From Monosporascus cannonballus (lineage: Eukaryota; Ascomycota; Sordariomycetes; Xylariales): 64,000 nucleotides of DNA. Every line of letters starts with the position of its first letter. The first letter of the stretch is position 1. The stretch is from NCBI GenBank assembly GCA_004154925.1, contig QJNS01000080.1, forward strand, positions 1-64,000, given 5' to 3'. Below, piece by piece: positions 14,510-23,687 of this stretch. Under the pieces are notes generated by a model, which saw only the letters and a program-made list of their open reading frames with translations, was not told the origin of the DNA and did not search any database. Made by a program: the position numbers and the translations under genes.

Positions 14510-14931
14510 TATAACAAACCTATTATATATTTACCTGGAGATATAAATAATATCCGAAATAGGGTCTTGATTTACAAGTAATAATAGGGCGAGGAATAAT
14601 TTAGTGGTCTGTTCGTTAAAAAGATTTAAAGATTTTTCCCTTAATTAGAAAACGGTGCAATTACCTCTAAATTAAAAGCTTAGATTAATAGCTAAGGAAC
14701 GAAAACTAAGTAGGTATTATTTACATAAAAAAGCAATCCATTATATATCCCAATCCCTAAAGTGAGTATGTCGTGGATCTGTTAGATCTGTGTGATCTGG
14801 TCCAGATTACCCAGATTACCTAAATCACCTTAAAAGGCCAAAACTTCCTTGACCGAGGTTTTACCGTAGCGAGTCCACGCTAGGCCTTAAAAGTAGGTTT
14901 TTCCAAGATAAGAACTTACGTTCTTGTAACA
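14510..14931 (-). repeat. 5' LTR of the inner element
   Basis: A 422-bp partner of 7636-8057. Its outer end is intact (TTCTTGTAACA) and its inner end is mutated (TATAACAAACC). Being at the 14.9 kb end of a minus-coding element it would have held the promoter. It shares U3 words (GTAGCGAGTCCACGCTAGG) only with its own partner. Confidence 0.9.
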
Positions 14932-16732
14932 TTTACGGGTTATTATAACTTACCGATATTCCGGACAAAATATAAAATACCATAATTTAGGATTTTATTA
15001 TTAATTTATTTTTATTTAAAAACTTAATTATTAAAGTTAAATATAACGGAATATGGGTAATTATTAACAAATTTACCAAATATAAGTATTTTTTATTTTT
15101 CAAAAGAAATATAACGGCAAAATAATTAATTTACGTTTTTATTAAATAATATCTTAATAAATATAAAATATCTAAAAAGATCGTTTCAAACCGAAATACG
15201 TTATTTATTTCAAAATTCGGCATTAACTTTTTTAAACAAATTAATATTAAATTTAAATTCTTAATAGCGTATTATCTTTAAACGGATAACCAAACCGAAA
15301 AATTAAACTAAACTTTAAAATAATATTTGCAAAATTACGTTAATTATTAACAAAATAATTAAGTAAAACTTTTATTATTAATACAAATTATTTATAACAT
15401 ATTAATTAATGAAAATATAGGCATATTTTTTATACAGCTATATACGGATATAATATAAAAATAAAACGACTTAAATAACCGTTTAACAAAATACTAAAAA
15501 TTATTACGATTATCCCAAAAGCAAAAATATTAACCATAAAAATCAAAACGATTTAAGCCTATTTTTAAAATAAATTATAATTCCTTTAACGACAAATAAC
15601 CCAATATTATAATAAGAAAAAAATTAAAAAATTAATTTTAACGAAAGGAAATAAAGTTTACCTATTATACCAGAAATAAAACGCAACTTCGAATATTTTA
15701 TAAATTAAAACAAAAAAACCTAATAATAAACTTAATTTTAAAAAATTTAAACCGTTTAAAGTTAACGAAATTATTTCTAAAACTAATTACAAATTATTAT
15801 TACCCAAAAATATAAAGATACACTTTATTTTCCATATTTCTTTACTTAAACCAGTACCCAAAAACGCCCTGTTAAAAACAAATTTAAAATTCGAAAAAAA
15901 CTTTAACGAATATAAAATTAAACGAATACTAAATTTCAAAATAATTAAAAATAAAATTTAATACCTAATCAAATAAAAAAAATATTTATATAAAAAAATA
16001 TATAAAAACTATTTAACCATTTAACGAATACGATAAACTTAATTAAGACGTTTTACCGCCAGAATCCTAACCGATTATTTTTAATACGGTTAAGGTCGTA
16101 AATAATAACGGTCTCTTATTTAAATTAACTTTTACGGCGTTCCAATCAAAAAAAATAAATACCTTTATTAACGCATTTAACTTTAAAATAAGCTATATTT
16201 ACTTTTTTTCTTTACGATCCGTTTCCGCATCCAATTTTTTTCGCTTTTTTAATTTATCCATATTTTTAAGCTCCCTTTAAATAAACGACACCCTTTTAAA
16301 ATATAATTATTCAAATTAACGATCTAACCGAATAATACGATTAAATAATTTTTAAAACTATTAAATAATTAAATATTTTTCTCGGTTTATCCGGAACTTT
16401 TCGGCCCAAATATTTTTAAGCAATAAAAATAAAATATAATTCCTATTGCAAAATTAAACATTGGCCGCCAAACAGTTTTAATAATTCCTTTAACCTTTTA
16501 ACATTTTACAAAAAAACTTTTTTTCGAAATAACGCGTATACGGCATAATTTCGAAACCAAACTAAAAAATTAACTTAATTAGTTCGTAACGATTTTCAAT
16601 AGAAAATTTGATACGTTTTCGAAATTTATCCGATATGGTCAAATATAATGCTATAACGCAAAAAAAGAAAAAAAGTTAAAAATTTACTTTTTTTTATTTT
16701 TGGAAATAAAAATCCTGGAAAAGAAGAAATAA
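14932..16732 (+). pseudogene. Middle-element pol, second part (integrase end and chromodomain)
   Basis: This resumes the plus-strand polymerase interrupted at 7635. The integrase tail motif is readable near 15226-15306 as FFKQINIKFKF then AYYL, a stop, and TDNQTEKLN, matching the AYHPQTDGQTE signature of Ty3/Gypsy integrases. A chromodomain remnant (EYKIKRILNFKIIKNKI, then YLIK) lies near 15905-16010. The AT-rich tail 16050-16732 shows no readable domain and probably contains the 3' untranslated part up to the LTR. Confidence 0.8.
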
Positions 16733-17163
16733 TATTACGTTTAGAAAGGATTCCACTAGGCCCAAAAAAGGCCCAGGAAGTTGGAAACGCTCGGGATCTC
16801 CATTTTCCATCGGATAAACCTCGGGTTTTTATCAATCTTTAAAGACATTAGGAAACTTATGGACGATAAATACCATAATTTCTCGAGATCCCCAGAAACC
16901 ATAAAAAACATAAAGGATAAAAAGGATATATAAGGTTTAGATTTTTTATATAAATAACCATTTACTTAATTTTTCGTTCCTTAGCTATTAATCTAAGTTT
17001 TTAGCCAAAAATAACTATACCGTTCTCTGATTAAGAAAGGAATACCTTAAAATCTCCTTAACGAATACATTAAATCATTTTTCGCCCTATTGTTACCTGC
17101 AAATCAAGACCTTTTTCGGATACTGCTCATACCTCCAGGTGGATGTATAATAGGTTCGTTACA
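16733..17163 (+). repeat. 3' LTR of the middle element
   Basis: A 431-bp partner of 2623-3053, starting TATTACG (mutated TGTTACG) and ending GTTCGTTACA. It is followed directly by the TTAGG target duplication at 17164-17168. Here the R/U5 half is the better preserved end, with ACCTCCAGGTGGATGTATAA still readable near 17132, whereas the U3 half is mutated. Confidence 0.9.
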
Positions 17164-17168
17164 TTAGG

Positions 17169-20100
17169 AACATAAATTTTATTATAATATAATAACTGGT
17201 TTTTTGGTTGCCCTTTTAATTATTAAATTTTTTTCTGTTTCTTTATATTGTAAAAATTCCGGAACCGTATTAAAAATTCGGAAATTAGTTTTTTTACTAT
17301 TTTACATAATTATATAATATCGTCCTTATTATATTATAACATTTACATATTTCTTTTAAAAACTTTAAAATCGTAATTTCCTTCATAATTAAAAATATCC
17401 GCCTAAATATTTTTCTTTTTTTTAATATAATAAATTTTAAAATTAAATTTAGACAGAAAAATTATTTATTTTTTATATCGTTTATTTAGTTTTTAAACTT
17501 TTATAAACCAAATAAGATTTTTATAATTAAAATAAATATCAAAAGATTTTTTCGTTTTATTAAGGAAAAGTTTTTATTCCTTAAAAGCATTAATAATTAC
17601 TAATAGTTCTTTATCGTAAATCTAATATCTAAATTCTGTATCTCGGAATGCTTTTAAATAATATGCCATTAGGTACTATTTACCGTTATTTTCTTATTAC
17701 TTTAAAACTACGCTTAAAACGTATTTTAAGGCGTTTATCTTTAGGCGTTTCTTTTTGTTTAAGTTTAACATCTTTATTATTAATCCACTAGTAATTATTT
17801 TCTTCAGTTTTTGGAACGCTTTTTTTATTTCCTCTGAGAATTCGAATTTTTTTAACATATTCCTTAATAATAAGTTTCGTTAATAACCTAATTATATTTC
17901 CGTATTTTTTAATTAAATTACGTACATAATCTATAAATCCTAAAATTTATCAAATATTTACAACGGTTACCTTATTAAGGATAAGCCAATTCTTAATTAC
18001 TCTCAACTTAAAACGTTAAATTTGCATTTAACCGAAAATAAAAGTAAATTCTAAAAAATCTAATTTTTACGTATACCATATATTTTTGGCTAAATTAATT
18101 CGAATATTAGATTTATTTAAAATTTTAAGTACCTAAGCCATATATTTCTTATGCTTTTCCAGGGTTTTTAAATAATTAAGAATGTCGTCGAGGTAAACGA
18201 ATATAAACTTATTTAGGAATTATCGAAAAATAATTATAACCAAATTTTAGAAACTGGCGGAAATATTAATAAATCCTATCGGCATTACTTTGTATTTATA
18301 AAATCCATATATTATTTTAAATACCGTTTTCCATTTTTCTCTTTTGGCTATTCGGATACGGTAATAATTATTACGAAGGTCGAAAATTATAAACCATTTA
18401 ACTTTGTTAATATTTTCTTTTAAAATAATTATAAGTATTAAAAAAAATATCCGTTTTTAATTATAATATCGTTTAATTATTTATAGTCGATTATTTTTCG
18501 ATAAATAAAATTTTCGTTTTTATCGATTTTTTGCTTATTATCCTTAATTTTTAATATTATAAAAACGGGGTATCCCGTAAAAAAAATTAAAAAATTAAAT
18601 ATATTTTTTGTTCAGATTAAGTTATATACTTTTTTATAAGGCTTTTAACTTTTTTTGGGTTTATATAATAAATCTTGTAAAATTTAAGATAATATTTTTC
18701 CTTAATAAATATTTTATAATCTTATTAATTATATAATAATAATTTATAATTTTCTTTATTTTTAAATAATTATTTAAATTCTTAATATTTCGGTAATACG
18801 GTAAAAATTTAATTAAAAATCCGTACTTCCTTAATAACATAACAAATTTTTTAATTATTTTTCTGAGATATTTTGTCCCAAAAAAATATCCGCTTTTTCC
18901 AATTAATCTGTAAGTTGCTGGAATAAAGCTAAGGTATTCTTAAGATAATGTCGTATCCGGAAATATCGGCAATATTCAATAAGACGCGTTTTTGGTATCC
19001 TTAAATTTATACCGAAAATTTTTCAGTTTTTCGAAAAATTCGTTTACCTTTATATATAAATAAGCTTTTATTTATTATACGTAATTTGTAAAATTTTAAT
19101 TTGTATTTCTAAAAAATCTAATATTTTTTTGTTATTACAGGAAAAATAAAATTACTTTTTATACCGGAATCGATTATTACTTTAAACGTTTTATTTTTGT
19201 ATTAAAAGAAAATTTCGATTTAATTACGCATTTTTTTAATCGTTTCACATAAGGTTTTATAAATTAAGGCTTTTCGGTATTTTAATTTCAAAAGCCTTTA
19301 TAATTTTTTAATTTTTAATACTATTCGATTTAAGCAAATCTTTATTCGTAAACTTTTTTAACAATATACTTAATATATTAATTATTCTTATACCGGAACT
19401 ACGTTTTTTTGCCATATTTACATTATAATTTCGAAATTAGGCTTTCTTTTTAACTTATTTTTTGGTTTTATATTTTCTAAATTATGGAATTAAAGAAGTA
19501 AATTTTCGAAAAAGGTATTCCCATATTTAAAAGCTTATATTAAACGCAAAGCATTGGAAAATAACATAAGTATCTTTGCGATATGGCCTTTTAACTCCGT
19601 TTTAATTCGAGATGCAAATAATAAAACTTAAAGTATTTTGATTATCGGGAAATCTTAGTATATCGGCATGTATCATTTAATTTAATAAAAATCTTATTAT
19701 TCTATTTAGGCTAAAAGTTATTACTTTTTTTAATTTTAAAATAAACGAAATAATTGTTTTAATAATAAGTAATAAAATATAGCAAATCCTAAGGATTTAT
19801 TATTAACTTTTTCGGGTAAATAATATATTTTAGAAGTTTATAAAGTTCCGGGGATAATTATTTATAATTTTTAACATCCGGTCGAAATTAACCGTTTTTT
19901 ATATATATCTTATATTTTTAGGAATTAAAGTAATATTAATATCTTAGCCTTATAATTATCTTAAAAGCCGTTTATCTTAAATAATACTTATAAACTTTAA
20001 CTTTAAAATCCTGGCAAACTGGATAATTTTCGCATTTTAAATTATTATTTTAAATTTAAGTAATTATGGCAATAATAAATTCTGGCTAAAAAAAAAATCA

Positions 20101-21562
20101 AATTAACTTTTTTTCTTTTCCTTTTCTATCTTATTATCGGTTTCCTATTTAACCGTTCTAGCTTTTTTTTAAAATTAAGGAATTTTTCCTTTCTTAAAGT
20201 TCCTTTTGGCGGGGGAATAATATTTATTTTTGAAATACCCCTTTTTGCTATAATTAAAACATTTTATTTTAAACTTGTTTTTTTAGGCTTTTTCGAAACA
20301 AAATTTGCTTTTTTTTTAAAAATTTGCCTTTATCTTTCTTATTTTAACTTTTCGAACCTTTATTATTATTTTATTTGCTAGTTCTTTTTTTTTAAGGTAC
20401 CGATCAAAAATGCGTCGATCGGCGATAATAACCTTATTTATATATTTTGCAAAAGATTTAATTTTTAATTCCTTATACATTTCGTCTTTAATTAGGGGTT
20501 TTAAGCCATTATAATAAAAATAAAATAACGCGTTTTTTGGTAAATTCGAAATAACGGCCAAACGGTTAAATTTAATCGTATAATCGGCAGTTAACTTAAT
20601 TTAATAGAAAAAATAAAACTGTTTAACCGCATTTTGTTCCTTATCGGGGTTTTCGAATAAGACGCGCATTTTTTTTCGAAATTCTCGTAATCGTTAAAAA
20701 TATAATTAATAAGGTTTAAAGATTTTTCCGGATATTTTTTAAAATAATTTATCAAAATAAATTCGAACTAATTACAAACTTTTCCAATAAATGATTACGA
20801 AATAACCATTACTTTCTGATAATCCTCCAGTAAAGAATTTTTATAAAATTTAAGGTAAAATCTGGTTTAAACCAAAAATCTATTAAGGTTTTTTAATCCG
20901 TCGTAAGGCTTAAGGGGAATTAGTTTATAACCCTTGACGTTTGGCATTCCGTAATAACTAAGGGGTGGAATAATTCCTTCTCGTATTTAGTTCGCACCGA
21001 ACAATGGTAGAGTTGACGTTTTTCGTCCTGGATCCATTGAAGGGGGTCGGTAACCAGCCCCTTGGCTTCGCCCTTTGGCCGAGCCAAACCGGGGGAAAGC
21101 CGGTTTCTTTCCCTTAGTAAACCGAGCATTCTCCTTTCTTAGGGTTCGAACTTCTGCCGCTAGGGCACTTAACTTTTCCTTCGCAGTAAGTTCCTTCTTC
21201 TGACTTCCTGCCCCATATTCTTCCTTTCCTTCCTCAGCTTCCTCCCGTTCCGGCTCTTTTTCTTGGACCTTAATAATGTCCTGAGGAGTTGGGGAAGGTT
21301 GCTGTTGCGGTTAGGAAAAGGGACCTCCTTGAGATCAAGTGGTAAGGGGAGCCATGTTGTCGATTAGTTGGAAAATTTCTTCTATAGGGGGTAGATCGTT
21401 AAGTCTTGTTAATAACACTTTACTGGCCAATAACGGGGATCGTATGTTCTGTTTGTCTTCTAAACGTCGTCCTATGTTATCGTTTGTATTGAATTTAGGA
21501 AAGCTTATGCCCTTACTAGGCGGTGAATTATTCGTCAGCTATTAATTAAGGAGTTATCAAAA
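17169..21562 (-). pseudogene. Outer-element gag and first part of pol
   Basis: Minus-strand remains, upstream (5') half of the outer element. The gag piece at 20316-20561 reads LPKNALFYFYYNGLKPLIKD and continues into IADRRIFDRYLKKKELANK. RT keeps KFIFVYLDDIL with YLDD at 18184-18195. The stretch 20920-21540 is strikingly less AT-rich than everything around it and keeps an open frame at 20920-21129 including LARPKGEAKGLVTDPLQW, so RIP-like mutation did not act evenly. At 17169 the reading is cut by the middle element and continues at 2617. Confidence 0.8.
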
Positions 21563-21983
21563 TATAACGAACTTGTTATATATCTATCTGGAGGTATAAA
21601 TAGTATCCGAAATGGGGTCTTGATTTGCAAATAACAATAAGGCGAAAAATAATTTAGTGGTTTATTCGTTAAAAAAATTTAAAAACTTTTCCTTCAATTA
21701 AAAAACGGTATAGTTACCTCTTAGTTAAAGGCTTAGATTAATAATTAAAAAACGAAAACTAAGTAAATAATTATTTATATAGAAAATTTAAAATTTTATA
21801 TTTTCTTTTATTTTACTAGTATAATACTAATCTTTTAAATCTATTAAATCACCCAGATCACCGTGATCTGTATAATCTAATAAATCGGTTAAATTATTTT
21901 AAGTTACGTAACTTAAAGTGTGGAGCTTTCCCTTTTCTGCAGCCCTAGGCCTCCAGAACGGGTCCACTCGGGGATCCGTAACA
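21563..21983 (-). repeat. 5' LTR of the outer element
   Basis: A 421-bp partner of 189-599. It starts TATAACGAAC (mutated TGTAACG) and ends GGGGATCCGTAACA, followed by the target duplication GTTAA. It is about 10 bp longer than its partner because of a GATCACCGTGATCTGTATAATC word that reads GATTACCGTATAATC in the other copy, so one short deletion or duplication has happened besides point mutations. Confidence 0.9.
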
Positions 21984-21988
21984 GTTAA

Positions 21989-23270
21989 ATAACAAAATAT
22001 ATCAACCAAGTTAATAAAAATACTTATTCTTTCAGGAAGCATTAGGTTAAATGCTTTATTAACCGGTACCTAACGCTCTAAAAGAAATTATAAAAAATTT
22101 TCGAAGCCTTTTACGCGTTTTACGACTGTTTTAATAAAATTCGAAATTTTTAATAACAATATAAAATTATCGTTTGCGAACTAAAAATTAAAAACAAAAA
22201 TATCGTAAATATAAACGAAATAAACGTATAAAAAGGTAAAACCAAAAAAGGGAAAATAATTAAATGCGTTCTTACGAAACGTAAAACTTCGAAAAGTTTC
22301 TAAGGCGATAACTTAGGTAACGATAATCGAAATTATTACGGCTAACGGGCGACGGCTAACACTCGTAATAATTTTTACTGGTTTCACCCTTTAGGAACAA
22401 TAATTCCCGTATTATTTTTCTGAATAAAAATATACCTTTAGCAAAACGGGCTAAAGCAACGTTAAAATTGCCTTTAAATAGTTTCGAAAAGTTTATTTTC
22501 TTAAAATAAAACCCTTATATTTTGGCAATTGGAAATTTTTTATTTTAAATTAATATGCTATTTATATTACGATTAAATTTATAGCTAAATATAAAAAGAA
22601 TAAAATACGTTATTTATATATACCTTTATATAACTTCTATATTATATAATTATTTAATATCGAGATATTTATTACGTTAAAATAATATTATTATAAAAAA
22701 ATAATAAGATTTAGCTTTTTCGTAACTTTAATTCCTATTAATAAGTAACGTTTTTTAAAAACGTATCGCAAAGCTTTAAAAAAGGTTTTCAATTTCCGAA
22801 ATATATACTCGAGCTTTAAGGCAATAGGTATTTCGCTATTTAATGCGGATAAATTGTTCTAATATCCGAAAATAATTAGGAACCTTCCGCGTTAATAAAT
22901 TTCGGAACTAATAAACTTCCTTAAAAGGTATTTTATAATATGGTATACGCTTAAAAAAGGCAAGGACGTCCAAAATTAGCTTTTAGCCATTAGTTCGCAA
23001 AAGGTCGTTATTTTTCACAATATTCGTACTTTATTTAAAAAGGTTTCCAGGGCCCTTAATCTTAAATCCGTTAAAAACGCTATTTTACGTTATAATAAAT
23101 AAGATCTAAAGAAATAATTAAAAGTTTTAAAGCTTAAAGGGCGTATTACAATAACCAGGGACCCTAACGATGTATTCTCTAAGATTAGACAAATTATGAA
23201 ACTAGGAAAGCTGCTAAAGCTTTCGTTAAAAGGTATAAGTAATAACATGCGAAGAACTTCCTGGAGGGGG
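21989..23270. repeat. Degenerate AT-rich repeat remnant of unknown class
   Basis: AT-rich, stop-filled sequence outside the outer element, ending where base composition returns to normal near 23270. Around 23190-23280 a plus-strand frame gives ETRKAAKAFVKRYK then HAKNFLEGAMEINRI, separated by stops. It resembles the basic linker between endonuclease and RT in Tad-type LINE elements, but this is too short to name. No terminal repeats were found. Best taken as an older RIP-mutated repeat. Confidence 0.45.
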
Positions 23271-23687
23271 CTATGGAAATCAATCGTATACCAATGGAGG
23301 ACATGCTATTTCAGTGGTAATTAGAATGAAGCAAAAATATACCGTTTTCGTTGAGATATTAAAGAGTGTTATTGGTGATACCCTCGTATTCGGTGTTGTG
23401 GACCGATTTAGGAAGTGGGTAAATTCAGAAAGTGGGTAGAGGACACTATACGTCGATGTAAGTTGCCATGTATAGAGTTGTAAAGGAATAGACATATTAT
23501 CTAAGCAGTTTCTTTATCTTTCGTTCTATCGTAAGCAACAAAAGTCGACCTGGAAGATAGTACCTAGGCAGGTAGGTAGCTTATGTATGCCCCATATATT
23601 TTCTTTGGGGCTCTACCTTTAACTTCTTTTGGCACGAACCGTGACTGTGGAGGCAACTAACAGAAAATACTCCTTGAGTATTGTAGC
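23271..23687. other. Transition zone between repeat block and gene space
   Basis: About 400 bp in which composition rises from AT-rich to normal. It lies downstream of the SH3-protein gene, whose stop codon is at 23688-23690. I see no gene or RNA here; open frames are short and unsupported. Confidence 0.5.

Larger units (their letters stand above)
7636..14931 (-). mobile_element. Inner Ty3/Gypsy chromoviral LTR retrotransposon, youngest insertion
   Basis: LTRs of equal length (422 bp) at 7636-8057 and 14510-14931. The flanking pentamers are CTTAT (7631-7635) and TTTAC (14932-14936), both one transition away from CCTAC/CTTAC-type sequence, which the homologous uninterrupted site near 9890 supports. 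It is inserted in the integrase region of the middle element. Coding is on minus: gag about 13100-14010, RT about 10800-11500, RNase H about 10400-10770, integrase about 9400-10100, chromodomain about 8790-8945. It is the only full-length, uninterrupted copy (7.3 kb) and the least mutated in parts, but it still has many stops. Confidence 0.9.
2623..17163 (+). mobile_element. Middle Ty3/Gypsy chromoviral LTR retrotransposon, inserted in the outer element in opposite orientation
   Basis: LTRs of equal length (431 bp) at 2623-3053 and 16733-17163, flanked by a perfect target duplication TTAGG at 2618-2622 and 17164-17168. The flanks join into sequence colinear with the inner element near 10060-10090, proving insertion inside an element of the same family. 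It codes on the plus strand: gag about 3560-4440, protease about 5430-5600, RT about 6000-6700 (YLDD at 6421-6432), RNase H about 6780-7200, integrase from about 7380. Integrase is interrupted at 7636 and resumes at 14932, followed by a chromodomain near 15905-16010. All frames contain stops. Confidence 0.9.
189..21983 (-). mobile_element. Outer Ty3/Gypsy chromoviral LTR retrotransposon (split by nested copies)
   Basis: Bounded by two related LTRs (189-599 and 21563-21983) that end in TGTAAC...GTAACA, allowing for C/T and G/A changes. It is flanked by a perfect 5-bp target duplication GTTAA at 184-188 and 21984-21988. Coding runs on the minus strand: gag at about 20300-21130, polymerase from about 20000 down to 17169, then continuing beyond the nested insertion from 2617 down to about 1300. 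An RT active-site motif YLDD survives at 18184-18195 and a chromodomain remnant lies near 1375-1470. The element is interrupted at TTAGG by the middle element (2623-17163), so about 7.3 kb is its own sequence. Frames are full of stops, so it is dead. Confidence 0.9.
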
